DNA of 64,000 nt from assembly GCA_019187225.1 (NCBI GenBank), contig JABAQQ010000017.1, positions 151,669-215,668 of the forward strand, written 5' to 3'. How positions within the stretch are numbered: the stretch's first letter is position 1; the number at the start of each line of letters is the position of its first letter. The translations under genes and the position numbers were made by a program. The stretch comes from Saprospiraceae bacterium (GTDB taxonomy: Bacteria; Bacteroidota; Bacteroidia; Chitinophagales; Saprospiraceae). Shown here piece by piece: positions 26,188-34,807 of this stretch. The notes beneath the pieces are model-generated. The model ran no database searches. It saw nothing but the letters and a program-made list of their open reading frames with translations, and was not told where the DNA came from.

Positions 26188-26763
26188 ATGTCCGCAACCT
26201 TATCAGACGAAACCCTTGTTCAGCAGGCCCGGGCGGGGCGCCAGAGCGCGTTTGCGATGCTGGTAAAACGGTATGAGCAATACGCTTTTACGCTGGCATT
26301 GCGTTTTGTCAAAAACCGGGAGGATGCGCACGAAGTGGCTCAGGACAGCTTTCTGCGGGCATTTCGCTATCTGCCCGATTTCAGGGGCGACGCGAAGTTC
26401 ACGACGTGGTTGTACAAGATCGTTTATTCGACCTCTTTAAATTTTTTAAGAAAACAAAACCCTGAAATTCAATCGCTCGACGACGAAAACCGCCCGGTAC
26501 GCCTCAAAGACGAAGGCACGCCGGACGTGTCGGCGAATCTGGAACGGCACGACCGCAATGTATCCCTGCAAAAGGCGATTGCTATGCTGTCGGCCGACGA
26601 CGCGGGTATCATTACGCTGTTTTACCTGTACGAACATAGCCTCGAAGAGATCTGTGAGATCATGGACCTCACGATGACCAACGCGAAAACCAAACTTTGC
26701 CGCGCCCGGCAGCGTTTGAAAGTGATATTGGAAGAAAAATTTGTTGAGGAAATAAGGGTTTGA
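26188..26763 (+). CDS. ECF-type RNA polymerase sigma factor
   Basis: 191 aa from ATG 26188 (MSATLSDETLVQQARAG), the usual ECF N-terminus; the longer frame from 26116 is not sigma-like. Region 2 is DAHEVAQDSFLRAFRYLPDF with TWLYKIVYSTSLNFLRK, and region 4 is LYEHSLEEICEIMDL with TNAKTKLCRARQRL. The next gene encodes a membrane protein with an anti-sigma-like N-terminus, so the pair probably forms an envelope signalling switch. The stop codon is immediately followed by an inverted octamer array. Confidence 0.92.
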   Translation: MSATLSDETLVQQARAGRQSAFAMLVKRYEQYAFTLALRFVKNREDAHEVAQDSFLRAFRYLPDFRGDAKFTTWLYKIVYSTSLNFLRKQNPEIQSLDDENRPVRLKDEGTPDVSANLERHDRNVSLQKAIAMLSADDAGIITLFYLYEHSLEEICEIMDLTMTNAKTKLCRARQRLKVILEEKFVEEIRV

Positions 26764-26882
26764 GCGTTTGAAAGTTTGATAGTTCGATGGTTCGATGGTT
26801 TGAAAGTTGCGCGGCGACGCCTCGCTCAAAACCGTCAGTTCCCTCGAAGCGTCAAACCCTCGAACCATCAAACCATCAAACC
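26764..26882. repeat. Inverted octamer arms between sigma and anti-sigma genes
   Basis: The left arm (26764-26810) has units such as TTTGAAAG and TCGATGGT, and the right arm (26849-26882) the complementary ACCATCAA and TCGAACCA. Together they can fold as one long imperfect hairpin in the spacer of an otherwise co-directional pair. The left arm starts directly after the sigma stop codon and the right arm ends 8 bp before the anti-sigma ATG, over its ribosome-binding region. Confidence 0.8.
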
Positions 26883-26890
26883 ATTTTGAA

Positions 26891-27409
26891 ATGGAAAATA
26901 ATTTCATGCTCACCGACGACCTCTTGTGGGACTACGCCGACGGTTTTTTAGCGGCGGACGAGAAAACCCGCGTGGAGGTTTACCTGCGGCAACATCCCGA
27001 ATGGCAGGAAAGGCTGGACGCCATAATGGCCGAAAAACGCGCTTTTCATGCCTTGCCGTTAGAAAAGCCCAAACCGGGATTTTCCGACCGGGTGATGGCG
27101 GCATGGGCTGCGGAGACGCACGCCAATTTTGTCGCCACCTCGAAAGGCAAAGACTGGATCGTATATCTTATTTCGGCAGTATTGGGGCTGTTTATTTGTG
27201 CCGCCGTCGTTGTGGCCGGGATGCAATCGGCGCCGGCACAGTTGCCTGTGGAATTGCCAGAAGTTCCCGCTTACAATTGGGGCAAAGTATTCGACAATCA
27301 AATATTGCAATTCGGTCTTTTTTTCGTCCTGGCTTTGATCACCCTGAAGTTTGTGGAAAAATACCTGGAACAGCGGAAAATGCTGGAAAAGCTGAATGCG
27401 CATAGATAA
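26891..27409 (+). CDS. Anti-sigma factor-like membrane protein
   Basis: 172 aa from ATG 26891; the upstream in-frame part is repeat-encoded. The N-terminal ~75 residues (LLWDYADGFLAADEKTRVEVYL) resemble the cytosolic helical domain of anti-sigma factors. Two TM helices follow: WIVYLISAVLGLFICAAVVVAG and QFGLFFVLALITLKFV. No zinc-binding HxxxCxxC motif is present. It probably holds the ECF sigma factor at the inner membrane. Confidence 0.7.
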   Translation: MENNFMLTDDLLWDYADGFLAADEKTRVEVYLRQHPEWQERLDAIMAEKRAFHALPLEKPKPGFSDRVMAAWAAETHANFVATSKGKDWIVYLISAVLGLFICAAVVVAGMQSAPAQLPVELPEVPAYNWGKVFDNQILQFGLFFVLALITLKFVEKYLEQRKMLEKLNAHR

Positions 27410-27427
27410 AACCCGGCACTAAAATAG

Positions 27428-27479
27428 AAATGCCCACCGCGAAGGCGCAGAGGATTATCTTTGCGCCTTCGCGGCATTT
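27428..27479. terminator. Long hairpin after the anti-sigma gene
   Basis: CCGCGAAGGCGCA at 27437-27449 pairs perfectly with 27462-27474, and AAATG/CATTT extends the stem outside. It lies 19 bp after the anti-sigma stop and before the TonB-domain gene. There is no long T-run, so it may be a processing or stabilising structure instead of an intrinsic terminator. Confidence 0.5.
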
Positions 27480-27487
27480 ATAATTAT

Positions 27488-27934
27488 ATGGAAAAAGATA
27501 AAAAGAAACCGCTTTTCATCCACCAGCCGGAATACCCGGGCGGGCCGAAGGCGCTGACAAAGTTTATTTACGAACAACTTCGCTACCCCAGGGAAGCTGT
27601 TGAAATGGGAGTGGAAGGCACAGTGGTTGTGGATTACGACATTGACTACCAGGGAAATGTGACAGCGACCAGGGTACTGCAAGGCATTGGTCACGGCTGC
27701 GACGAAGAAGCCTGCCGCGTGGTGCGTTTATTGAAATTCGATGTACCGAAAAACCGGGGCCTGCGGGTGTTGTTCCACAAAAAAGCGCGGATACAATTTA
27801 AAAAGCCGGTACAACAACCCGCAGCGGCGGCTCCGGTACAAATGCAGGTAACTTATACGGTAACGCCTTCGCAGCCAGTTGACAATCCTGAGGATAAAAA
27901 AGGAGAGAAGTACAGTTATACCATTCAGTTTTAA
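27488..27934 (+). CDS. TonB C-terminal domain protein without membrane anchor
   Basis: 148 aa from ATG 27488 (MEKDKKKPLFIHQPEYPGG). The residues FIHQPEYPGGPKALTKFI and GVEGTVVVDYDIDYQGNVT correspond to the TonB C-terminal fold found in Bacteroidota proteins. Unlike true TonB there is no N-terminal TM helix or proline-rich spacer; a short Pro/Gln/Ala tail (KKPVQQPAAAAPVQMQ) is at the C-terminus instead. No signal peptide is visible, so either the protein is cytoplasmic or the start is wrong. Function uncertain. Confidence 0.75.
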   Translation: MEKDKKKPLFIHQPEYPGGPKALTKFIYEQLRYPREAVEMGVEGTVVVDYDIDYQGNVTATRVLQGIGHGCDEEACRVVRLLKFDVPKNRGLRVLFHKKARIQFKKPVQQPAAAAPVQMQVTYTVTPSQPVDNPEDKKGEKYSYTIQF

Positions 27935-27938
27935 AGCG

Positions 27939-28130
27939 TTACGCCAAATCTTCAAATACTTTTTCCACCGATACCCGGATGCCGGTGTTTGGTATGGGTT
28001 TTCCGCGTTCGAGTTCATAATCGGAGACAACTACTTCCTGCTCTTTCGCAGCCGTTTCGTGCAGTTCCATAAGCGAAGAATTTTGAACAAAAGTGATGAA
28101 TTGAATCAGTTTTTCAAAATTCAATCTCAT
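27939..28130 (-). CDS. Small hypothetical protein
   Basis: 63 aa from ATG 28130, overlapping the 3' end of the beta-helix lipoprotein gene by 17 bp on the same strand. The sequence (MRLNFEKLIQFITFVQN, then ELERGKPIPNTGIRVSVEKV) is charged, soluble and not recognised. The longer frame upstream is only the shadow of the neighbouring gene. The overlap suggests translational coupling, but it could be non-coding. Confidence 0.4.
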   Translation of the reverse strand: MRLNFEKLIQFITFVQNSSLMELHETAAKEQEVVVSDYELERGKPIPNTGIRVSVEKVFEDLA

Positions 28131-29667
28131 AACATCCCGCGTCGGGCATGACGGCATCGCGCATTTTTCCATCCAGGTCTTTGTCAATCCCCGGCACCGG
28201 TACAGCGTAGTGGTTGGCGATGGAGTGCATGGTATCCAGGCGGAAAAGATTTTTATTCGGGTCAAGAAAAATGGTATCCTGGCTGTCCGCATTCAGGCAT
28301 GGCTGGCAGCGGTCGAAGAACTCCGGAAAAGCATTGGCATTCAGCAAATCGCGCACCCGCACGATGCAGTTTTTGAACTGATAATCGAATTGCGCGGAGT
28401 TGTCGAGCCGGTCGAACAGGGTGATCTGATCGGCGCGACTGCCCATCAGGATACAATTCTGAAACCGGGCTTTCAGGGGATAGGAAACGAAATTAGTGCA
28501 GAATTCGTCGAGACAAAGGGCATTGCCCATGCGGATTGCCTCACCGTCCACACCGTAACTCGCTGCCGTACAGTAGGTAAAGTTGTATTCGCCGCCGTAT
28601 TCGATTTGAATGGAATAGCCGGTATTGCCCCAGAAAAGACAGTTTTCAGCGTCAATTTTGGCGTGAACTCCGATCAGGCCGCTGCTTGCGGTATTGTATA
28701 TCTGCGTGTTGCGCAGCGTCAGGTCGGCCGCCGAATCCACCCGGATGCCGATGATCGAGTTGCGTACAATGCAGTGCTCGATGCGGTGGCCGGTGGTGCC
28801 GGCCTGCAGCCAGATGCCGGTCCATTGTCCGGGTTCCCCGTCAAATTCCGGCTCCAGCCGGTCGCTTTCAAAAATGACGGGATTTTCCAGCGTGCCTTCC
28901 ACAATGAGACGCCCCGTGCCGAAAAAAGCCAGGAAACCGTCATTGTAGCGGTATACGGCGGTGTCCGTCACTTCTTTGGCCAGCCCGCCGTGTACGTACA
29001 CCCGCGCCCCGGCCGGAATGCGCACCGTACAATCGTCAATGCCCAGCACGCCGTAGATCACATAAGGCCGCGGGTCGTCCCAAACCCATTCGCCACCGTC
29101 GCAGCCCAAGCCCACGACGCCGCCCGCCCCGAAGCGGGAAGGCAGATATACGGCGTTTTGCCCCCAGGCTTCCAGCACGACGGCCTGCGTATTACCGTTC
29201 GTTTCAAATATCACGTTTTCAGCAAGCACGAACGGGCTGGCGCCCGGCGGCTCGTCGGGATTGATGGTCACTTCGGCGAATACATACAGACTGTCTTCCG
29301 GCGCTACCTCGATATTCGAATGACTGTCGCCCGGCAGACCGTCCACGTTCAGATTGAACTTCGAAGCGGCACCTTGTTCTAAGTATATTTTTGAAATACG
29401 GATGCTTTCCTTGTGCCGGTTGTAAACCTTCAGTATCCTCGTAGCCGAACCAATTTCGGTAAAAGTGGTATCGAACCGTAAAGTATCGGTGCTGAACTCG
29501 AGCTTGTCAGCCGGGTCGGCCGTGAATTTTTCTTTCTGGCAAAAAGTAAGCAGCAGTGGCAGTGGCAGTAGCAGTAGCAGTGGCAGTGGCAGTGGCAGTG
29601 GCAGTGGCAGTTTTACCCGCCGAAGCCGGGGCGAAGGAGGGAGCAGTAGCAGTGGGCGGAGGTGCAT
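28114..29667 (-). CDS. Beta-helix lipoprotein with repeat-encoded signal peptide
   Basis: 517 aa from ATG 29667 (MHLRPLLLLPPSPRLRRVK). The hydrophobic signal core is an alternating Leu-Pro/Leu-Leu tract ending in LLLTFCQKEK, a permissive lipobox with Cys. The core is encoded by ten hexanucleotide repeats (29551-29610). The mature part begins with an Ig-like domain (LRFDTTFTEIGSATRILKVYN) and continues as a right-handed beta-helix (HRIEHCIVRNSIIGIRVDSAADLTLRNT in shorter motif blocks). It ends DAGCYEIEF, a motif of choice-of-anchor beta-helix proteins. Predicted outer-membrane or surface lipoprotein of unknown binding role. Confidence 0.8.
   Translation of the reverse strand: MHLRPLLLLPPSPRLRRVKLPLPLPLPLPLLLLLPLPLLLTFCQKEKFTADPADKLEFSTDTLRFDTTFTEIGSATRILKVYNRHKESIRISKIYLEQGAASKFNLNVDGLPGDSHSNIEVAPEDSLYVFAEVTINPDEPPGASPFVLAENVIFETNGNTQAVVLEAWGQNAVYLPSRFGAGGVVGLGCDGGEWVWDDPRPYVIYGVLGIDDCTVRIPAGARVYVHGGLAKEVTDTAVYRYNDGFLAFFGTGRLIVEGTLENPVIFESDRLEPEFDGEPGQWTGIWLQAGTTGHRIEHCIVRNSIIGIRVDSAADLTLRNTQIYNTASSGLIGVHAKIDAENCLFWGNTGYSIQIEYGGEYNFTYCTAASYGVDGEAIRMGNALCLDEFCTNFVSYPLKARFQNCILMGSRADQITLFDRLDNSAQFDYQFKNCIVRVRDLLNANAFPEFFDRCQPCLNADSQDTIFLDPNKNLFRLDTMHSIANHYAVPVPGIDKDLDGKMRDAVMPDAGCYEIEF
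29551..29610. repeat. Ten in-frame hexanucleotide repeats in a signal peptide
   Basis: TGGCAG/TAGCAG units, ten copies in 60 bp, encode alternating Leu-Pro and Leu-Leu on the minus strand within the lipoprotein signal sequence. Because the unit is six bases, gain or loss of copies keeps the frame and changes only the length of the hydrophobic core by two residues per unit. Confidence 0.92.
29611..29641 (-). repeat. Dispersed palindromic repeat, copy 3
   Basis: On the minus strand this reads CCCTCCTTCG-spacer-GCTTCGGCGGGTAAAA. It matches the 31-bp palindromic repeats at 39110-39140 and 39477-39507. It encodes SPRLRRVK, the positively charged part of the lipoprotein signal peptide next to the hexamer tract. 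Confidence 0.7.
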
Positions 29668-29700
29668 ATTTTCACAATATCGTTTGAATAAGGGCGGCAA

Positions 29701-30180
29701 AAGTAGGAAGGAGGTTGCATGAATGCGCCATTCAATATCTTAATGTCAGGCAACCGAAGGGCAGCGTCCGGCATACAGCGACTTGTTTGGCACCAGACGA
29801 AAAACGTTAATTTTTTAACAGCGCCGTTTTTATGCGGCCATACCGGTTTTTCAGGATCACAATCGGAAACCTCCGGACCGGACATTCGGATTCAGGTTCC
29901 GGCATTGACCGCCCCCCCAAACATCATTCTGAAAAGCCAACACCTGTGCATCGCTGATAAGACGCGGCGGCAACTTTTCCTGTGCTTTTCCAAATATGAT
30001 ATGGAGGCCTTTTTATCCGTATTTGTGTTTTCATATTTTCAACATCCCGCAAACTCCTTGTTTGCAAAACTTTAACGTCAGATTTTTAACCGTTTTTAAC
30101 TTTCTCTTAACGGTCGTCGTTACTTTTGCAACGCCTTTCACGGGAACGGTTTTGAGGAGGATAGGGCCAATTGCTAAAAC
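29701..30180. other. 480-bp non-coding spacer with promoter-like element
   Basis: No convincing gene was found; the open frames here have atypical composition and no recognisable motifs. Near the downstream end TACTTTTG at 30121-30128 matches the Bacteroidota -7 consensus TAnnTTTG, 53 bp before the glycosyltransferase ATG. No clear -33 TTTG is at the expected distance. Confidence 0.45.
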
Positions 30181-30912
30181 ATGACAACGCGGGCTAATAG
30201 GGACAAAATGAGAGAAAAACAAACAATTGACGTGCTGATTCCGGCCTGGAACGAAGAAAAAAACCTCCCGTTGGTATTGGCGGATATTCCGAAAGCGTGG
30301 GTGAGACAAGTGATCGTGTGCGATAATGGCTCTACTGACGGTACCGCGAACGCGGCAAAAGCAGCGGGAGCGATGGTGGTCAGCCAACCGGAACGCGGTT
30401 ACGGCAATGCCTGCCTCGCCGGGATGCGTTACCTGCAAACCCAGCCTTCGTCCGAACAACCCGAAATAGTAGTGTTTTTGGATGGTGATTATTCGGATTA
30501 TCCCGACGAACTGCCAAAAGTGGTGGCTCCGATTTTGAACGACGAAAAAGACATGGTGATCGGATCGCGGCTGTTGGGAAACATGGAGCCGGACGCCATG
30601 ACCGTTCCGCAGCGTTTCGGCAACTGGTTGGCGCCACTGCTTATCCGCTGGTTCTACGGTTACCGGTTCAGCGACCTGGGACCGTTCCGGGCCATCAGAT
30701 GGGACAAGTTGCAAGCGCTCCGGATGCGCGACCGCAATTTTGGCTGGACGGTGGAAATGCAGGTAAAAGCCGCCAAACACCGGCTCCGCTGTGCTGAAGT
30801 GCCGGTGCGATACCGCAAAAGAGCGGCCGGGAAAAGCAAAGTATCGGGGACGGTGCGTGGAACAATTCTGGCGGGATGGAAGATTGTAATGACCATCTTT
30901 AAATATCTGTAA
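30181..30912 (+). CDS. Family 2 glycosyltransferase (dolichol-P-mannose synthase-like)
   Basis: 243 aa; an internal ATG at 30208 (MREKQTIDVLIPAWNEE) is an equally good start. The GT-A fold is clear: IPAWNEEKNLP, VCDNGSTDGT, the DxD equivalent in FLDGDYSDYPDEL and GSRLLGNMEPDAM. A weakly hydrophobic C-terminus (ILAGWKIVMTIFKYL) suggests membrane association. It probably transfers a sugar to a lipid carrier. Followed by a second, membrane-embedded GT2 gene on the same strand. Confidence 0.88.
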   Translation: MTTRANRDKMREKQTIDVLIPAWNEEKNLPLVLADIPKAWVRQVIVCDNGSTDGTANAAKAAGAMVVSQPERGYGNACLAGMRYLQTQPSSEQPEIVVFLDGDYSDYPDELPKVVAPILNDEKDMVIGSRLLGNMEPDAMTVPQRFGNWLAPLLIRWFYGYRFSDLGPFRAIRWDKLQALRMRDRNFGWTVEMQVKAAKHRLRCAEVPVRYRKRAAGKSKVSGTVRGTILAGWKIVMTIFKYL

Positions 30913-30994
30913 TCTTCATTCAAAAAATCAATAATCCCCCCATAAGATCAATAAGCAAAACTTCCTACCTACACACAACTCACTCTAACTCAAT

Positions 30995-32539
30995 ATGTAC
31001 GGTCTTCATTCCCTTTTTGAAGCATTCAAGTATCAAGCCTTCGTTGATTTCGGCTATCTGATGCTGCTCATTTATTCTCTTGCCATGAGCGGCGTGACGA
31101 TTTACGCCCTGCTGCAGTTCCATTTGTTGTATCTCTACAAGAAATACCACAAGGAAAACCCGAAGATTCAATACAAACAGTATGGCCCGAACGACGAGAA
31201 TGTCCCGTTCGTGACCGTTCAACTACCGATGTACAACGAAATGTACGTCGCCGAGCGTATCATTGATTATGTGGCCGCACAGGAGTACCCGAAAGACAAA
31301 TTTGAAATCCAGGTGCTCGACGATTCCACCGACGAAACGGTAAATATCGTAGCCGCAAAAGTGGCCGAATACAAGGCCAAAGGATTCAACATCGAACACA
31401 TCCACCGCGTCAACCGCCAGGGCTATAAAGCCGGCGCGTTGCAGGAGGCCATGCCAAAAGTAAAAGGCGATTTTATCGCTATTTTCGACGCCGATTTTAC
31501 CCCGCGCCCCGATTTTCTGCGCACCACCATTGCTTACTTTGAAGATCCCAAAGTGGGCATTGTACAAACGCGCTGGGAACACATCAACGCAGATCACAGC
31601 ATGTTGACCAAATTGCAGGCCCTGCAACTCAATGTCCACTTCACCGTGGAACAGGCAGGCCGCTCTTACGGCAACCTGCTGCTCCAGTTCAACGGCACGG
31701 CAGGCGTGTGGCGCAAAAACGTCATCAACGAAGCCGGCGGCTGGCAAAGCGACACCCTCACGGAAGACCTCGATCTGAGCTTCCGCGCCCAGATCATGGG
31801 TTATAAAATCCAGTATTTGGAAAAACTCGGCAGCCCGGCCGAATTGCCGGAGGACATGAACGCGCTCAAAGGCCAGCAATTCCGCTGGAACAAAGGTGGC
31901 GCTCAGAACGTCCGCAAACTGCTGAAACTCGTTTGGAATACCAACAAACTCAGCGGCATCCAGAAAATGCACGCCATCAGCCAGTTGCTCGCCTACGGCG
32001 TGTTCCTGTGGGTGTTCATCGCCGCCGTCAGCAGCATTCCCCTGGCATTCGCCTTCGAGCAATTGGGCATTTCGACGCACTTCCTGTCGTTCTCGGTGCT
32101 GGGTTTGTTCTCGGTAGCGGCCATTTCCTACACGGCCAACATCACCGCCGCGATCAACCGCACCGCGCCGCCGACTTTCTGGGAAAAGGTTCGTTTCTTC
32201 GGCTTGTTCATTTCGTTCATGCCGATCTCGCTGGGCCTTTCGCTCTACAACGCCGTAGCCGTTATCGAAGGTCTGCGCGGTAAGGTTTCTGCCTTCGTGC
32301 GCACGCCCAAATATGGCGCCACCGACCAGCAGCAAGTCGTTACCCAAAAAGCCGCCTACAAAGCGAAGAAAATCTCCTGGGTCACGATCGCAGAAGGCGT
32401 TATGGCCCTGGTGTTCGCAGCAGCAGTCGTCGTAGGTCTGGTGACCGACAACACCGCTTTCGTGCTGTTTCACTCGATGCTGTCGTTCGGTTTCGCGACG
32501 ATCTGCTATTATTCCATCAAACACCTCCGGTTCAGGTAA
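30995..32539 (+). CDS. Membrane family 2 glycosyltransferase, cellulose-synthase-like
   Basis: 514 aa. An N-terminal TM helix (LMLLIYSLAMSGVTIYALLQF) precedes a GT-A domain with VQLPMYNE, LDDSTDET, the metal-binding DADF in AIFDADFTPRPDF, the base motif TEDLDLSFRAQ and QQFRWNKG, which is the QxxRW motif of processive synthases. Four or more TM helices follow. This combination is typical of bacterial cellulose-synthase/mannan-synthase-like enzymes that polymerise and extrude a glycan. No BcsB/BcsC-like partners are nearby, so the polymer is unknown. Confidence 0.88.
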   Translation: MYGLHSLFEAFKYQAFVDFGYLMLLIYSLAMSGVTIYALLQFHLLYLYKKYHKENPKIQYKQYGPNDENVPFVTVQLPMYNEMYVAERIIDYVAAQEYPKDKFEIQVLDDSTDETVNIVAAKVAEYKAKGFNIEHIHRVNRQGYKAGALQEAMPKVKGDFIAIFDADFTPRPDFLRTTIAYFEDPKVGIVQTRWEHINADHSMLTKLQALQLNVHFTVEQAGRSYGNLLLQFNGTAGVWRKNVINEAGGWQSDTLTEDLDLSFRAQIMGYKIQYLEKLGSPAELPEDMNALKGQQFRWNKGGAQNVRKLLKLVWNTNKLSGIQKMHAISQLLAYGVFLWVFIAAVSSIPLAFAFEQLGISTHFLSFSVLGLFSVAAISYTANITAAINRTAPPTFWEKVRFFGLFISFMPISLGLSLYNAVAVIEGLRGKVSAFVRTPKYGATDQQQVVTQKAAYKAKKISWVTIAEGVMALVFAAAVVVGLVTDNTAFVLFHSMLSFGFATICYYSIKHLRFR

Positions 32540-32564
32540 TTTTTCAATCCGGAGTGTATACGAG

Positions 32565-32695
32565 AGGCTGTTTCACAAGTCGGTGATTTGTTTATTTGGT
32601 GATTTGTTTATTTGGAAAGCCCCGGTTATGAGGGTGTAACGCGATAACCAAATCCTCAAATAAACGAATAAACAGACTTACGAAACAGCCTTTTT
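32565..32695. repeat. Nested inverted repeats with terminal T-run
   Basis: AGGCTGTTTCACAAGTC (from 32565) pairs imperfectly with GACTTACGAAACAGCCT (to 32691), and inside them TGATTTGTTTATTTGG units (32584-32615) face their complements (32647-32673). Five T residues follow the outer stem, so it may terminate the glycosyltransferase transcript. It lies between two co-directional genes. Confidence 0.75.
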
Positions 32696-32769
32696 GTTTT
32701 TCCCGCAAATAATAGAGAGTTTGTATTTTTGACAGACATTTAGCGCCTGTTTCATAAAAAATACAAATC

Positions 32770-34128
32770 ATGCTCTCTTCCCGTCGCAGATTCATTCGCC
32801 AATCCTCCGCTGCCCTCGTCGGCGCAGGCATCGCAACTTCACTTCCCCTGGACGTAATTGCCAACATGTCGCGCCGCGTTTCTGCCAACGACAAGATCAA
32901 TTTCGGCCTCATCGGCTGCAAAGGCATGGGTTGGTCCAATATGAAAGCCCAACTGACCAGCGTGCCCGAAGCGCAGTGCATCGCCCTTGCCGACGTGGAC
33001 CAAAGCGTACTCGACGAGCGGGCCGGGAATGTGGAAGAACTCCGCGGTAAACGCCCGCAATTGTTCAAAGATTACCGCAAAATGCTGGAGATGAAAGACC
33101 TCGATGCGGTCATCATCGCCACGCCCGATCACTGGCATTGCCTGACCTTTTGCGATTCCCTTTCCGCCGGAAAACACGTCTATTGCGAAAAACCGCTCGC
33201 CAACTCCATCGAAGAGTGCAACGTGATGTTGCGCGCGGCAAAGCGCTATGGAAAAATTGTGCAGATCGGCCAGTGGCAGCGCAGCGGCGCCCACTACCAA
33301 CAGGCTTACAATTACCTGAAATCCGGCAAATTAGGCAATATCCGCCTCGTGAAATGCTGGGCCTATCAAGGCTGGATGGAGCCGGTGCCGGTGAAACCCG
33401 ACGGCACACCTCCCGCTGGCGTAGACTACGATATGTGGCTGGGCCCCGCGCCCAAACGCCCTTTCAACCCCAACCGCTTTCACTTCAATTTCCGCTGGTT
33501 CTGGGACTACGCCGGCGGCCTGATGACCGACTGGGGCGTGCATGAAATTGACATCGCGCTGTATTTCATGGGCGCCAAAGCGCCCAAATCCGTAATGGCC
33601 TCCGGCGGCAAACTGGCCTACCCCGACGACGCATCGGAGACGCCCGATACCCTGCAGGCCGTGTTCGAATACGACAACTTCAACATGCTGTGGGAACATG
33701 CCACCGGCATAGACAACGGCAATTACGGCAAAACGGAAGGTATCGCCTTCATCGGCAACTATGGCACGATGGTCGTTAATCGTGGGGGCTGGGAAGTGAT
33801 ACCCGAAACAAAAAAGAACGACGATGGGGTGCTGGTATACGAGATCGAAGACTTACCCGACCAGCGCAGGCCCAACGAAGCCAACTACGTCGCCGACCAC
33901 GCCAAAAACTTCGTCGCGGCCATGCAGGCCAACGACGCATCCATCCTGAATTGCGGCATCGAAACGGGCGCTGTCGCCGCCATCAATGCGCACATGGGCA
34001 ACGTAGCGTTCAAAACCGGCAGAAAAGTTTATTGGGATGCCGCGAAGGGCGAGTTCAGGAACGACAAAGAAGCGAATGCAATGATTAAAGCGCATTATCA
34101 GAACGGGTGGAAACTTCCTGCGGTGTAG
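32770..34128 (+). CDS. Tat-exported Gfo/Idh/MocA family protein
   Basis: 452 aa. The N-terminus MLSSRRRFIRQSSAALVGAG has a twin-arginine signal for Tat export, expected for a periplasmic protein that folds with its nicotinamide cofactor. The Rossmann segment starts INFGLIGCKGMG, with the EKP motif in YCEKPLANS. The C-terminal domain has FRWFWDYAGGLMTDWGVHE in conserved pieces. Bacteroidota and Planctomycetota carry many such proteins in carbohydrate catabolism, often glycosidase-like via an oxidised intermediate. Substrate not evident. Confidence 0.92.
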   Translation: MLSSRRRFIRQSSAALVGAGIATSLPLDVIANMSRRVSANDKINFGLIGCKGMGWSNMKAQLTSVPEAQCIALADVDQSVLDERAGNVEELRGKRPQLFKDYRKMLEMKDLDAVIIATPDHWHCLTFCDSLSAGKHVYCEKPLANSIEECNVMLRAAKRYGKIVQIGQWQRSGAHYQQAYNYLKSGKLGNIRLVKCWAYQGWMEPVPVKPDGTPPAGVDYDMWLGPAPKRPFNPNRFHFNFRWFWDYAGGLMTDWGVHEIDIALYFMGAKAPKSVMASGGKLAYPDDASETPDTLQAVFEYDNFNMLWEHATGIDNGNYGKTEGIAFIGNYGTMVVNRGGWEVIPETKKNDDGVLVYEIEDLPDQRRPNEANYVADHAKNFVAAMQANDASILNCGIETGAVAAINAHMGNVAFKTGRKVYWDAAKGEFRNDKEANAMIKAHYQNGWKLPAV

Positions 34129-34160
34129 CTTCTTTTCACCCAAAAATTTCACCCGAAACA

Positions 34161-34787
34161 ATGATGAAAAAGACTGCCCTATTCTGGCTTTATTTTCAGG
34201 GGTTTTGCCTTCCGGCTTATGCCCAGTTGGAAAACAAAGGTTGGTGGACCCGCGACCTTTTTACTTTTGAATACTACCGCACTCCGGGTGATGCGGGAAA
34301 AACACCGGAACGGAAATATAAAAGATTCGCTACACAACCCGAGATCGGTTACACACTCGGCAAACGCTGGATGGTAGGGATCGTCGGTCAGTATGATTAC
34401 AGAAGCGACAAGTACCACGTACCGGCCGATACGCCGGCATACGTGGGGTCAACCAAAAGTTTTTATGGAGCGGGGCCGCTAGTCAGATACTATTTGCCGC
34501 TGGGCGCGAGGGTCTCGCTGATGCCCGAATTTTATATGTTCTACTCGCATCAGGTCGCGACTGAAATTTATTCCGATTTCGGGAATCTAAAAAAAACCAG
34601 GCGGCCGCTCGATACGTACGGAATGGGGCTCTTTCCCTCCCTCGTGTGTTTTTTGACAAGAGATCTGGCGCTCTCGCTCACGGTGGCGTCCGTCAATTAT
34701 TACACCAGCAAGGATGGGACATCCCTGTCCATCAATATCAACCCCCAGCAATGGCTGTTGGGAGTGGAGTATTATTTTGAGAAGTAA
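34161..34787 (+). CDS. Predicted outer-membrane beta-barrel protein
   Basis: 208 aa from ATG 34161, giving a signal peptide (MMKKTALFWLYFQGFCLPAYAQ). The rest alternates hydrophobic and polar residues in short strands (KRWMVGIVGQYDYRSD, GAGPLVRYYLPLGARVSLMPEF as separate strands) and ends with an aromatic-rich strand (LLGVEYYFEK) typical of a C-terminal barrel signal. Small barrel of 8-10 strands; function unknown. It follows the Gfo/Idh gene by 32 bp. Confidence 0.75.
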   Translation: MMKKTALFWLYFQGFCLPAYAQLENKGWWTRDLFTFEYYRTPGDAGKTPERKYKRFATQPEIGYTLGKRWMVGIVGQYDYRSDKYHVPADTPAYVGSTKSFYGAGPLVRYYLPLGARVSLMPEFYMFYSHQVATEIYSDFGNLKKTRRPLDTYGMGLFPSLVCFLTRDLALSLTVASVNYYTSKDGTSLSININPQQWLLGVEYYFEK

Positions 34788-34807
34788 CGACTTATGACAC
34801 CCTCTTT

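Noticed and set aside
29719..30075. 118-codon open frame in the spacer before the glycosyltransferase
   Set aside because: Composition is not protein-like, no motif or signal is recognisable, and the region has promoter-like sequence instead.
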